DNA of 64,000 nucleotides, taken from NCBI GenBank assembly GCA_963514095.1, contig OY741281.1, positions 11,912,028 to 11,976,027 of the forward strand. The letters run 5' to 3'. Source of the stretch: Eutrigla gurnardus. Its lineage: Eukaryota; Chordata; Actinopteri; Perciformes; Triglidae. The notes beneath the pieces are model-generated. The model was not told where the DNA came from. It did not search any database and was given only the letters and a program-made list of their open reading frames with translations. Both the position numbers and the translations under genes were made by a program. This document shows, piece after piece, positions 13,841 through 26,191 of the stretch (position 1 is the stretch's first letter; the number at the start of each line of letters is the position of its first letter).

Positions 13841-14352
13841 ACTTAAAACTTAAAAAAAACGTAGAACTTACATTTTGATGTGACCTATAATATAGCACAC
13901 CTGAGCGTCTAAATAATGTAGTGAAAAAAGATAATTGATAATGAAGATATGGACTATTGTGATCCCAGGTTATTTATATCCATTAATGGTACGGAACAAG
14001 AGGGAGACAAAGCACGGCCACAGAGACAATAAGCAACGTATACAACGATACAATTTAAATCAATAAATTAATAAAACATGTTTTAAACAACAGATATGAA
14101 CGCTTAATTTAATTTGATGAAGACAATCAACGCTGCCTCAGTGCTGACTTCCAATGCATCTGTGTAATCTCTGTGGACAAAAACAAATGAATGTTTCTTT
14201 CCACAGTTAGGAATTCATTACTGCTGATAAAACAAAGAATATTCTAATCATGTAAACTGAGATAGCATGGGACACAAGTAGAATGTGTTTATGTGCGCTC
14301 GTCTCTATGCATGTGATTGCTTTGTGAGTATGAACTGTATTAGAGGCCACAG

Positions 14353-14384
14353 GTGTGTGTGTACGTGTGTGTGTGTGTGTGTGT
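14353..14384. repeat. (GT)n microsatellite
   Basis: GT array with one AC interruption. Confidence 0.9.
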
Positions 14385-16925
14385 ACCAACTTCACTTAAA
14401 CCTACATTTAGGAAGTGCCATATGTTTTCGCAAGGGAGAGAATTTGTGCTGATCTGTAGTGTGAGTCAGATGCTTTGAGCTGGTAATTAAAGCTTTCTGA
14501 GGCTTCAGCAAAAACTCACAAATACTGTACAAATTTAAACCCCAATATAAGTCACCTGGATTCAACTCATGAACTGATTTGTTGTCCACTAACCTGAATG
14601 TCGGAAAACAGACTAGAGCAGAGGAAAAAACATCACCTTCACATTCATATGAAAATGAAGAGGAATAAATCAATTTCCACATCCCTCCATCCACCCCTCT
14701 TTCATTAGTCCCTTTTATTTCCTTAATCTCCGGTTTCACAATTTTAACATCAAGCTAATCCTCAGATAAATTAAGATTCAAAATGATCTGGCTGCAGTAT
14801 GGCAATCATGAACTGGACATTTAACGAGCTTGGATGTTTTCACAGTGGCGTAAACATCCCTTTAGAAGGAGGTGGAAATACACAAATCTCCCTTTACTGG
14901 TGCTTAAAAGACAGTAGGTTCATTAAAAGATCAGCAGGATCAGGGGCCAAGCTGAAATTGATCCTGGCCAAACAAATCTAACATGGCGACGGGCAGAGCC
15001 TGGTGAGTGACACACCAAAGTGTCGGGGGAGATGCTGCAGCCAAAAGGTCTAGCAATGCTGTGGTGCTTCACTTCTCCTCATCCCTTAGTTACACTAATT
15101 AATAAAGAACTGGCTATTTAAGTCTGGGAAAACACTGTAAGTCCTACGAGTAAGAATAATTTAGGAATGACTTTGTGGTGTCAGTGATATCACATTGTAT
15201 ACATTTCTACAATGTTTGCGTATATATTGGTATGTGTTTAAAACTAATAATCTCAAAGAGATTAATAAAATGATTAAATAAATGCCTGTTCAATCACTTT
15301 CTATTGCTGAATGAGGCTATAAAATGTTGATTGAGCATACGGTCCACTGAGGAAAGCCCTTGCATCTGCATTATAATGAAATGAGCGACATTCCAGGCTG
15401 TTTGGATCTCTGGGACGTGAGATCAAAAAACACACCTAATGCTTTTCACCATAAGTGAACAAAACAAGAAGGAAATGGAAATGTTATGCAGAAATGTACA
15501 CACGCACAACCCCAAGTGACTATATTATAAACCACACACTAGAGGACACACGCTTCTTTCATTTCAAGGATCCTTTACATTTCTCTATGTAAGAGGTACC
15601 CTGAACTGTTCCCACCTATCTCCAGTACTCTTCGACTTTACCATCCTCTCTTGGGCTTGTTTTTGTTCCTCTCTCTTCTCTTCCCTCCTCATCACTCTCT
15701 CTGTTCCATCCCCCTCGTTAGGATGTCAGATCTCATTACAGAAGCAGATTTAAAGGGGAAAGCAGATTGATGTAATGGTTTGATGCAAATCCTTCCTCAT
15801 ATTTCTTTCTCTCTTTTTTCCTTTGCACGTGTGCACAGTCACGCTGGCGGGCTAGGTGCTAAAGAGCTCAAACTTTGTTTGAATGAATGTGTGTTATGTT
15901 TCTATGTAAGTTCCCTTGTCCTGAACTCCATGGAATGAGTTGCAGGAACTAAATGTTAAGAAGTGTCTTCACATATTTTGATTGTTGCAACATCCTTCAC
16001 AGCAGTTATCCAAAAAATGGACAGGAAAAAAACACATTATACAGCCAAAGAGTCAAAAGGCTGCGTTGCATCAGACCAAAACAGTTATGCCCAAACCACA
16101 AACATTATGTCCAGAATTTACATGAAAAAAACTGGAAAAACAGCCTCTGGACTGACCATTTGGCTCCTTCAAAATGCATATCTACATCTGTGAATATCTC
16201 CCCTGCAAATACTTTAAATAAAATAATGTTCAAGAATGCTTTACCTAAAGTAAGGTTTAGAATATCCAAGATGAGGCTCTTGATTGCAGGTCATAAGCTA
16301 TAAACACGTTAATCACTTCAGTAGTGTTTGCAATGTAAAGTAAATTCCCAATTATTCCTCTGGCTCTGCATCATTTGGTTATCTTGTTCTGTTAATGGCT
16401 GAGGAAATACCGCCTTGCTTTTAGTGTGGCTTCGAGATTAATGATTGTATTAGGAATGTACTGAGAATTTGTGTCTGTCTCCCTCAAAGATACTGAAGGG
16501 AGCAATGTTAAACTACATAACACCCCTTATCTCCAGCAATAGCTCAACCCGGCTACTAGATGCACCTAACAAATAGTCGTGGCAGTGAATCTACCAATTC
16601 TCTCTGTCGCCACCTGAGCTACGTGCAGGTCTGATGATAAGCCATTAAAGAGAAAAAGTGCCACATCCATTCAGAGCTGATGCTATACCCAGTGGGTAGA
16701 GTCATTAATACAGCCCAAGATAGCTTTGATGAAATAAGGAGGGAAGGTACAAAGGCAAACATGTAAGACCAAAGGCAGGAGGGAAGGAAGGAAAGAAGGG
16801 CAAAAACAAGGAGAGGTCAGAGAAAAGGAGGGAGGAAGAAGAGGAGGAGGGCATGACAGAAGATTTCACTGCTCTCTGAATTAGTAGACGATGGTACATT
16901 AAAAGAAAGAGAAGGGTAGACATTA

Positions 16926-16983
16926 TTATTATTTTCTTTCTATATATAAGTATATATATATATATATAGAAAGAAAATAATAA
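16926..16983. repeat. Perfect 23-bp inverted repeat with AT loop
   Basis: Left arm 16926-16948 (TTATTATTTTCTTTC then TATATATA) is the exact reverse complement of 16961-16983. The 12-nt spacer is itself TA-rich, so the TA tracts can extend pairing. It would form a cruciform in DNA or a long hairpin in RNA. Confidence 0.9.
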
Positions 16984-17173
16984 CGAGCTGAAGGAGAGAG
17001 AGGTCACTAAGGAGAATGGAGAGACCATACTGATGTCAGAAGCAGGCAGAATGTAAAACAAATCAAAGTAACATACAAAAGCAAGTGACAAACTGTCACT
17101 CCTTTTGGAAAAATAACATGTAAATGACATCCTGAGGCTTTTTTTCTTGCTGTGATTCTTATTCGTGTGGATT

Positions 17174-17179
17174 TGTGTG

Positions 17180-17212
<33 letters not shown>
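17174..17212. repeat. (GT)n microsatellite
   Basis: GT array with one GC variant. Confidence 0.92.
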
Positions 17213-18611
17213 CTGTGACCATGCAGGAATAATCGCTTAAAATAGGCCACATTAACCTGCAGTCCTCTGGGGCGATGGCCTGTTTAATCCAAGAAAAGCG
17301 TCACTGCCTGCACACATGCATCGTGCAAAATCACAGATACACGCTCATACTCGATAATATATTGCCATGCATGGATGTGTGTGTGTTCAGGGCAGATAAG
17401 AAAAGAGGATGAAGAGGTTGAGACAGTAGGAGGTAAGAATGGTGAAGAAGGGTGTGCATCAGAGAGAGAGGGGGGGTTTTACCAGATACAGACACACATA
17501 CAGGGGGGAGCAGATGTTTAGTTGCAACATTCCCTCTCAGTTGTATTCATGTGGTGGCGATGCTATCGAACACAGCGGGGCCAGGCTCACAATGACCTCA
17601 GAAGTGAACGGAGCTGTGGAGTGTGGGGAGGAATGGAAGCTGAGCAGACATTCAGGTTAACCAATCAACAGTGTTCTAAACTGGATCTGACTGAATTGTC
17701 AAGCGTGTTGTCAAACTGCAGTCCACCACGCCGCTGTAAGGGAAAGCCAGCAGACTGCCTCCCAGACTGCAGGTCTGCTGCTGGTGACCTCACTAAGGGG
17801 GAGGCTGAGGGAGGACACATATAAAAGTTCCCCAAAATATAAAGTAGATCCTCAGACAAGCTTATTGAGCCCAAAAAAGTGTGGTACATTTTAACAAGCT
17901 GGTTGTTTACCAGACATCTACAAAACTCACAAACTTTAATTCAATTTGCAGTGCAGCCTCGGCCCTACCGTGTCGGCCTGGCTTGTTTCTTCTCCGTGTC
18001 CTTTTAGCTCCCTATTTCCCTCCATCGCTCTCTCTGCCCTCAACGGGGTCAGGAAACAGCCACTCTAAAACCCAGTGCATGCATCATGCAGCTCCTCTCC
18101 ATAGCTAAGTGTCCAGTTCAGTCATGCCGTAGCCCACGCTCTCAATGAATACTGTGAGCTTCATTTGACTGCATGTTCCTTATTTGAATTGGCCTTGAAT
18201 TAGCCGTATATACACACCCACTGACTCCAGCTTTGCACGTCTTGGAATGAAATGCGCACACAAACGTCTCCATTCTCTCCCCACCGTGGCTATGACTTAT
18301 AGCATTAATTACATTGATCCATGCCAGCTTAATGAACCAATAATTTGAGCCTGCCATTGCCAAGAAAAGGCGATATGACATAATTAATGACTTACTGCTC
18401 ACCATGTCAGCACAGCCCTTATCAGTTCACTGTGTGCTATCACTCCATGCTTTATGAATCCTTATTAGGCAACCTCCTAGTCACTGCACAGACTATTAAC
18501 ATGACTTTTAAAACGTGCTGCGCTAAGGCCAAGCCTTTATTCGACGGCCCAGTGACTTCAAGGTGCGGTTCATCTTTGGTGCTTTGATTTATCACTGGGC
18601 AAAGAACACTA

Positions 18612-18624
18612 GGGGGGGGGGGGG
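18612..18624. repeat. G13 homopolymer
   Basis: Run of 13 G. Confidence 0.95.
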
Positions 18625-18964
18625 CTTAGCTCTACCAACATGAGACCATAAAAACATTGCATCATAAGTGTATTGTAAACCTCAAGTGTTGCAATTAGAT
18701 ATACACAGTCTAATCCACAGTCTATTGATTTTTGGAGCAGCAGTACAAATTTCCTTTGTGAGTTTTCTTATGTCCATCTATTGAAACTACAAGAACAAGG
18801 CACAGTAAATTATAGATAACAGAGGGTCCTCTCTGAATACTTCTGAAGAGCACTTATTTAATTAATTCCTCCTCATAGACAATCCTCTCACTGTGTGATG
18901 CTCAGGATTTCACTGACAGCAGTCAAAGCAACATCCCCAAAGAATAACAGCAAAACCAACGACA

Positions 18965-18983
18965 CCCCCCCCCCCCCCCCCCC
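18965..18983. repeat. C19 homopolymer
   Basis: Run of 19 C. Confidence 0.95.
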
Positions 18984-19958
18984 AAAACTGGAATATGCTC
19001 CAAAAGCTACACTCTGAGTCTTAAAGGCTCCGTCCTTTAAGTGAGTCAAACTGATCAGCTCATGCCGGTCACGAGCGGCATATTTACTCCTACCATTCTG
19101 ACCTAAATGCTAATGATAGCTATTAAGGCTACGCTGGTTAATGACATCGAGGAAGCTGTGAACGCGGTGTGACCGACTTGGGTGTTTTCATGTGGGTATG
19201 ATACGGTAATGGGATTAACATGGCGTACCTAAACCCACATTGAGATAAACTCAATGAGGCCCTATTAAAAATACGTCGCCGGCAACAATGGAGTAACAGA
19301 GAGAGCGTGTGAGAATGTGTGTGTCTGACTGTGTGACTTTGATAGAAAAAAGCGCCCAACTGTGCTTCATTTCCAACTGGAGAAAAACAAAAAAACAAAA
19401 GGGTTGGTGATGGCCATTTTTATATTGTTTGCTCTTTATTCTCTCTTATGTAGTGTCTCCATCCCTGGGTTGTGTGTGAGTAACTACACAGCACAAAGAG
19501 TATTAACTAAAACAGGGCTGTAACATTAAACTCATGTGGGAAACATTGTCCAGATGAGTGCTGCTGCAGCTTCCTATCATTTATACCTGACACAGTCTGT
19601 GTGAGCATCAATTAAAACGAGGTGAATGCGTGCTGTGTGACAAATTGACAAAATGATGCAATCTGGCATAAAGGTAGCTCCTAATGAACACATCTTTTGC
19701 CTCCTCATACAAGTTTGTCCGAGCTTAGTTTGCATAAAGGTTGAGATTCAAATCAGTTCATCATGTGTGTGATTTATCATCTTGGTGTCCGCCTGCAGAG
19801 AAGTGGGTCTCTGCTGATTAACGACAAGAGTTTGCCGAAGTCTTCAATTATAAGATCGAGTTTCAGGATATATTTTAGGTTTCAAACTATTTAAAAAAAA
19901 CACACATCACAAAAATCAAACTGCATTGCTAATTAAACATATGTATGGAGAGTCTTAC

Positions 19959-20132
19959 CGGTGTTGTTGCGATAGGGGCCTGTGTCCGACCCCTGGCTCT
20001 GGCTGAGGCTCCTCATGGGGCCCTTATTGTGGTAGACACGTTCTTCATAGATGGGATCTATGTGGTGCTCTGGAGACCCCAAGGGCCGAAGGGGCTCCTG
20101 ACTGTGCTGACTACTGTAGGAGCCACGGGAGC
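19959..20132 (-). CDS. ctnnd2: ctnnd2 exon: SPEHHIDPIYE
   Basis: This 174-nt exon encodes residues 314-371: GSRGSYSSQHSQEPLRPLGS, PEHHIDPIYEERVYHNKGPM, RSLSQSQGSDTGPYRNNT, plus 1 nt. It matches mammalian GSRASYSSQHG, SPEHHIDPIYEDRVY and PPMRSLSQSQG. The acceptor is cgtttctccag/GCT and the donor AACACCG/gtaaga. The length is a multiple of three with equal phases (1,1), so in-frame skipping is possible. A shorter Pro-rich tail than in mammals follows RSLSQSQG. Confidence 0.96.
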
Positions 20133-20149
20133 CTGGAGAAACGAGAGAG

Positions 20150-20500
20150 GAAGAGTAAAAAAAAGATGTAAGGCGGCGAGGGAGATAGGATGAAAGTGGA
20201 GGGATACAATGAGGAAGGCAAATGCAAGTTGAGGTACAGCACGGGGGGTAAGGAAGGTGGTACGGATGAATTCTAAGGAGGTAAGGGGAAATTAAGAGAT
20301 AAAAATGGAGGGAGGGAGGAAACGGAAAGAGAGCGGAATGGCAAAGGGGTTAGAGAAACCAAAAAAGGATGTAGAGTGAAACAAGATATACAGTGGATGT
20401 GAAAGAAAGAGGATGAAGAGATAAACAAGGACAAGTGACTTTGGCAGAAGATAGATGAGACAAGAGAGACAAGAGAAAAGACAAGGAACAGGTGCGGAGA
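20150..20500. repeat. Purine-rich tract
   Basis: A/G-rich + strand upstream (in transcript sense) of exon 20132-19959; pyrimidine-rich in the transcript. Confidence 0.75.
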
Positions 20501-20528
20501 TGATGTGTGAACGACGGTAACAGTGATG

Positions 20529-20889
20529 ATGAGAGGCAGTGGCGGTTCTACACGGGGGCCTACAGGGGCCAGTGCCCCTGTAAAAATGTCCCAGGCCCCC
20601 CCTGTGGCCCCCCCAGAGCTGACTGAATAAGCTGACTGAATGATAAAATGAAAATGAAATAAATTGATCAAGTTATTACGATTTTATGCGCTAGCGCCAA
20701 AAGCGGAACTAATGTGACTCAGCGCTCTACACGGAATAATTAGAGCGACGCACCCAAACACTGCCTTGCCGGATGCGAGATGAGAGTGAGAACGGCACTT
20801 TCCATTTTTTAATGTGCCCCTCTGATCAAACATTGGCCCCACCTTGGCCCCCCCAGTAAAATTTGTCTAGAACCGCCACTGATGAGAGG
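20529..20889. repeat. 8-bp target-site duplication ATGAGAGG (20529-20536 and 20882-20889)
   Basis: Two identical 8-bp copies directly abut the hAT terminal inverted repeats, showing that the element's ends are intact and the insertion is unrearranged. Confidence 0.92.
20537..20881. mobile_element. Non-autonomous hAT transposon (MITE), 345 bp
   Basis: The ends are CAGTGGCGGTTCTA and its reverse complement TAGAACCGCCACTG (14 bp perfect, 17 bp with one mismatch). The element is flanked by a perfect 8-bp direct repeat ATGAGAGG at 20529-20536 and 20882-20889, the target-site size of hAT elements. CAGTGGCGG termini are common in fish hAT families. There is no transposase frame. The interior has G/C runs (GGGGGCC, GGCCCCCC). 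It lies in the intron about 400 nt from the exon at 19959-20132. Confidence 0.93.
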
Positions 20890-23800
20890 AAAGGAAAGGA
20901 GAGGAAAACAGCACTCAACTCGACAAAAAGCAGGCCTCTGTTTTTAGACCTGTCCATTTTTACCCCGGCCCTTTTTTTTTTTAGCTGGTATAGAGTGTCA
21001 CAGAGCACCAACTGACAGCATGCTATTTATATTGTAGATAAGGGTGATGGTGCATGTGTTTGTGTGAGTGGTATGGCAAGTGGTGAGTATGAAATGCACC
21101 AAATCAGAAGTAGAGAGGAAAAAAAAAATGACAGCAAAATAAAGAGAGACATGCATAGCAACACATGAGATAGGAGGAAATATGCAACGCCAGAGAGAGG
21201 CAGAGAAAAAGGGGGGCGAGAGAAAGGGATGCCTCTGTATTTCATTTTTTTAATCTCCGTGGAACACATTGCTGGTCGTCAGCTATAAAATAATGAGATG
21301 TAGTGTCCCCCCCTCTCGCTCTGTGTTTGGCAGGAATCCCAGAGACACAGGGCAAGGAAGACATTGACAGCAGGCATTTGTTCATTACACAGCAGAACAA
21401 ATGTAAGGCCTCCCTCTGAAAACATGGAGCTAAATTAAAATTAGGACGTGGTAAAACAGGAGGCGACCGAGGGAATATGAAGACGAGTTAGCGGGGCCGG
21501 GGTGACATGGCAGAAGATTTAGTGAAAGGACGTGCAAATAGTCATGGATACACAGCTATGACTGACCGAGAGAGGATGAGAGATGGTCCAGTGGACCTAA
21601 CGTCGTATCATATTGCATTTGCTCTCAATCAATGGCAAGTCACGTGCCGAGCGTTCCCCAGCGGAAGAAGGGGGATGAGTGCAGTGCTTTCGAGACCCCT
21701 ATTCAGACCTCAGTGTTTACCCACCATCAACTTAACCCCGCAACCCTTCAGATGATATCAGAAATCAATACATGTCAGGCATTTAGTCATCTCAGGGTCA
21801 AGTGCACACAGTAGCATGTAGCCATAGTTTTGGCTGCAGTTGATCTGTTTCTTGTCTTAATAAAGCAGACAAGTGAAAAGACAGTATTGTATTTTAAGGA
21901 GGCGAATCTCAATGAATAATCCAACATAGATAAATAGAATCAGTTATCCTAAGAAACATTGGACAAAGGGTGGCCTGCACTTGCTGTGCTATACCAGAGA
22001 AAGCAGTGGTTTGCCTCATTAAGCATGTTTTGAGCACAACTGTGGCAAAGAGGCTCTTGTGTTTAGTGCAACCGTGTCTTCCTTTCAACAGTGCGGTTAA
22101 CTGACCGACCTGTTTACCTGCTTGCTAATGAAAGGTAGGCTGCAGCCTGTCACACTCAGCTAGCCAGCAGCAGCCAGACAGGGAAGACAAAGTAAGAGAG
22201 TGAGGGAAAGAGATAAAGGAGATGGAGAGAATTTGAGGACATGATGGGAATGGATGGACACTTTGGATGCCGCACCACCCATTGAGCTCAATTGGAATGA
22301 GGTGAAATTAGAGACAGGAAAATGAAGCAAGATAGAGACGGAGATGGTCAGAATATGCATGAAGGAGCGCTAATTAGAGTCACGGACACACCCATTAACG
22401 GCATGACTCATCCCAGCTCTCTCTCTCTCTCTCTTCCTTCCTCCCTTTCGTCTTTGAAGTCTTGAGGAGCCGGTTTTTATTTCTTTATTTTTTTTCAACT
22501 CACAAGGGCCCACTCGTGGATGTACTGACCTCTTTCTTTCAAAGGGAGAGGGAACTTTAAGAAGAGATGATAAAATGATGCAGGGAGAGAAAAATAGAGA
22601 GATGCCCTCCCATGATGTTTCGTTCTGTAAAAGATATTTTAAAAAAACCAACTCTGGTCCCTTGACGCCTCTGTCCTGTTTGTGTAGTTAACAAGACAAC
22701 AAACTAAATATCACACGTGGAAAAAAATAAGATATTACATTATCTAACCATGTACAGTAGCTGCTGTATTTCTACCAGGAAAGGCTGATATACAGTATGT
22801 GTCAAGTTTACAGTCAGTATCAAAGATGATCGAATTCGTCCAACAATTTTCCCGGGCCAATCAAATATCAAAAATAGAATCACATGATTCACCAAGAGAT
22901 CACAGCTGTGACAGAGGTGTTAATGTCAACCACCATCAGCCCAATCTCTAAATATCAACCCATAACTCAATTACATTTACTGATAACTTGGTTTGCTTCA
23001 AGTTTGTCATTCAATTCATGTTCGGGGTACTAAGCTGTTGCGTCACTATGGCAATATTTAGACACAACGGACTGTATCACTCAGGCCCTTCATGCAGGAA
23101 GCACAGAGTGGACATTTCTCTTTTTTTTTAGGCCATTTTGGTGTTACGCAGCTTAACTCCACTGTAGAGTAGGTGCAATAGAGCTGTCAAGTACATCTCC
23201 AACCAGACCACTCTCACAAACTCTACTGTGTCCAGTAGATGTTGCCTACTTCGAACAAACAAAACTCTAATAACATTGACAAATCATACATGCTTAGTAG
23301 GATTTATGGCTGCTACCAAAAATGACATATTTGAAGTATGTGAAAGTCAATTTATTGCATTTCTCGGCTTCATGTGTTGCCTTTAAATCGTTCTGATTCA
23401 ATCAACCAGAGGCTGGTCGTCCATGTAAGCAAACTGTGATAATCATATAAGCCATATCTGCTGTTTATAGTGTCAGCCATCTCTTTTACATCAGTACTTG
23501 TTCCTGTTCGCCCTCAGTCTTTTCTTTTCTTCATTTAAAGTCTTCAGGAGAGATGAAACCGCAGGCGTGGCTTGAAGATCACAGCTATACCCTCAGGGTA
23601 AAGCATGAAGGTCATGCTCGTCATCAATATAGCTCCAAATTTAAAGGGCTAATCAATTTAACCTACTCCCGTGCTTCAAAATACCGCCGCTCGGTTGAAT
23701 CAATATTAATCTCGTCAAATAATTATTTCATGTTGCATGAAAAATTGAAAACAATCTGGAAAAAAAAAGTCTACATGTGGCAAAGGATGCGGTAATGGGG

Positions 23801-24734
23801 GCACCAAGAATGGTGAAAGCGTAGTACTATACTTAGCTTACAGAGATAATAAGCTCACCAGATGTCCGTTTGTACTTTTAAACAGACGGAGAATACAAAT
23901 AAATGGAAGAAATAAAAACCAACACAGAAAAATATAACTGAGAGAATTTGTGTGCTGCTACATAATCAGCCAAGCATGTGGCATGTGTGTGTGAGGAAAG
24001 CCAAATGAAAGAAGAAAGCTATCAAACTACTTCAGTCTGATTGGCACCTGTAATACAATGGGCCTTTTACAGTATTTCATTAAATGAGGCACACACAGCC
24101 AACCTCAAATATTATTTTTTTCTTACACTGTGGACCATAAACAGTTTCCACAACACATTTTCATTTTCGGTTTGGTATTCAGCCAACTCAATTTTGTTAA
24201 GTCAAGAGAGAAAGCCATTAACAAGTCAATGCACTGCAGGGGTAAATAAAAGTCTGTCGCTTCTTGTTCTGAGACCGGTGCAATTCTAATACATCCGTCT
24301 CCCCGACTCAGTAAATAGATCTTATTCCACAACTCTATTACAATCAAATTCGTTTTAATCTTCTTAAAGCAAGTTCATGTCTGGAAGAATAAATGTTCAT
24401 AAACACCTTAAAAGTTCACAAAATGTAACAGACATTCATTTGGAAGCCACTACGACGCTCAGTTTGTAAAAGTCCTGCGATATTGAATAGATAACTCTAA
24501 CATACCAACCATAACATATTGATGTGTTAATCAAAAGACTGGCTCATTCAAGGCCGTGACATACAATCACACAAGGAGGTGGATTAACAACGGACACAAA
24601 CACGATATCAGACATGCTGATATTGTGAAGACAGCTGGTTTACAAACAGCATGGTCAGTAAGAGACAGAGTAAGATGACGTAAGACGTAAGTGTACGTGC
24701 ATGTGAGAGTGCATGAGTTTGTGCGAACCCCCAC

Positions 24735-24867
24735 CTGCCAGACTGCCGGGCCTCTGCAGTGTCGCAGTAGCGTAGAGCTCGTGGGAGATCTTGAACTGGT
24801 CAGAAGCGTGGTGAGCTGCCAGTCGTTTGGGAGACAGAGTGGCATAGCTCCCTATGCCCGAACTCAT
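24735..24867 (-). CDS. ctnnd2: ctnnd2 exon: ELYATATLQRPGSLA
   Basis: This 133-nt exon encodes residues 270-313: MSSGIGSYATLSPKRLAAHH, ASDQFKISHELYATATLQRP, GSLA, plus 1 nt. It matches mammalian IGTYATLSPTKRL and SQELYATATLQRPGSLA almost word for word. The acceptor is tgtcttttcag/ATG and the donor CTGGCAG/gtgggg is relatively weak. The ATG at the exon start is an internal Met by homology, not evidence of a translation start. Confidence 0.96.
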
Positions 24868-25826
24868 CTGAAAAGACAAATATTTGAAATATGCTCAGTT
24901 ATACGTTGCTGCAATAACTTAAATTGCAATGTCTTGGCAGCCAAATGTGCAACAGCCGACATGTTTTGATTTGTGTGCTTCAGGTTTGTACCAGTGTTTT
25001 TTATTTATTTATTTTTTTATTTCCTTTTGTGTTTATATCCAAGTGAGAAACTTTTGTAATTTGGGCCTACAAATTTAAATTGGCACTATGTGTAAACCTA
25101 TCCAAACCACTTTGACTTAAGAATGTAATTTACACCGACAGCAACCCCACAAATTAAACTTTTACCTGACAGTATAGTGAGATCTATTGGACACAAGCAT
25201 CCAACAATTGTACCTAAGAAACCTGGTTTTAGATAATGTGCTATTTGAAGATTAACAATTTGAAGAGATAGCAAAATTGCCTTGTATAGATTTTTGTTTG
25301 AAGATATAACTCAATCTGTAATTGCCCTGGAGCTGCAGAACGCCATTCTTTGTCATGATTAAAGATCTGATAAAGTGGACAAGAATATAATCTTCCCACT
25401 AAGACCCAGCCACTTGGCATCAATCAATAGGACGACTACAAAATATCATTCTTACATGAAATGGCACAAATATCAATTTCTAATCAAGTAATAGTAGTAC
25501 TATTATGCTGCATATTTTAGTCAATGTCAAATCACTTCTGTAGAATAAATTGCTCAGTGATGAAACATTTTAATTGTTGAAATATGCATACAACAATCTG
25601 ATATCAAAATAATTATCAAAGCAGATCATGATGATATTAAGTGACCAACATACTCATAAACGATAAACGAAGTGTGAGACATTACATATTCCATCATATA
25701 GCAATTGTTATATTGATTTTAGTATGGTTTAATTTTTTTAATGTATACTGCACAATAAAAAAGGTTGGCATTGGTCAAACAAAATGCATTTCCTTTCTAC
25801 AGGTGTAAGACTGTAACATTCTGTAC
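24868..25826 (-). other. ctnnd2: ctnnd2 intron, 959 nt
   Basis: AT-rich GT-AG intron (donor CAG/gtacag, acceptor ttttcag). No repeat or coding sequence recognised. Confidence 0.9.
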
Positions 25827-25944
25827 CTGGTGAAGAGGGGACGATGATGAGCCGGCCCCTCCCCCTGATGCTGTAGAGTTGGGCGGAGATGCAACCCTCA
25901 GGGGAGACCCGCCCCCTCCTGCTGTTGTCACAGCAACTGTGCTG
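25827..25944 (-). CDS. ctnnd2: ctnnd2 exon: SPLRVASPP
   Basis: This 118-nt exon encodes residues 230-269: SSTVAVTTAGGGGSPLRVAS, then PPNSTASGGGAGSSSSPLHQ, ending at a codon boundary. It corresponds to mammalian SSAGLSPIRVTSPP...SSSPIHQ, but two glycine runs are expanded here. The acceptor is a tandem CAGCAG (NAGNAG), so the exon may start at 25944 or 25941, which adds or removes one Ser codon. The donor is CACCAG/gtacag. The frame fits both neighbours with either start. Confidence 0.94.
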
Positions 25945-26191
25945 CTGGAAGACAAATGGGCAACGTAACATAATCTGGATTAAAATGAATAACTTGAAAT
26001 GATTCATTCCATTTCACACACATTATAAAAAAAAAGTAATATCTGAGTACAGTAGGCACTCCAACATTTTCCGTTTCATATTCTAATATACTGTCTGTAA
26101 CTATATCCACCTTCAAACACCGTTTGACCCAATAATACATCAGTATTACATCCAAATCAATATCGAGGTCAGAGTCACCGTGGCCCTCTAC
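25945..26191 (-). other. ctnnd2: ctnnd2 intron, 247 nt
   Basis: The shortest intron in the window, AT-rich, with the CAGCAG tandem acceptor at its 3' end. Nothing else seen. Confidence 0.92.

Larger units (their letters stand above)
9130..19958 (-). other. ctnnd2: ctnnd2 intron, 10.8 kb
   Basis: GT-AG intron with donor 19958-19957 and acceptor 9131-9130. It contains a CT-rich (transcript sense) block 120-250 nt before the acceptor, CA/GT repeats, G13 and C19 runs, a 23-bp inverted repeat at 16926-16983, and a short retroelement tail at 13802-13840. The block 18270-18600 is repeat-free and carries several TAAT motifs. No exon was found. Confidence 0.85.
20133..24734 (-). other. ctnnd2: ctnnd2 intron, 4.6 kb
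   Basis: GT-AG intron. It holds an hAT MITE (20537-20881) about 400 nt before the 3' exon, surrounded by purine-rich + strand DNA (20150-20500). The remainder (20900-24700) is AT-rich single-copy-looking sequence with no coding signal. Confidence 0.85.

Noticed and set aside
16705..17250. A 181-codon minus-strand open frame
   Set aside because: It crosses a GT array, the 23-bp palindrome and CT-rich DNA; composition is repeat-driven and no domain is visible.
24655..24879. ATG at the start of exon 24867-24735 as an alternative translation start
   Set aside because: It directly follows a strong acceptor and aligns with an internal position of CTNND2; no promoter evidence.
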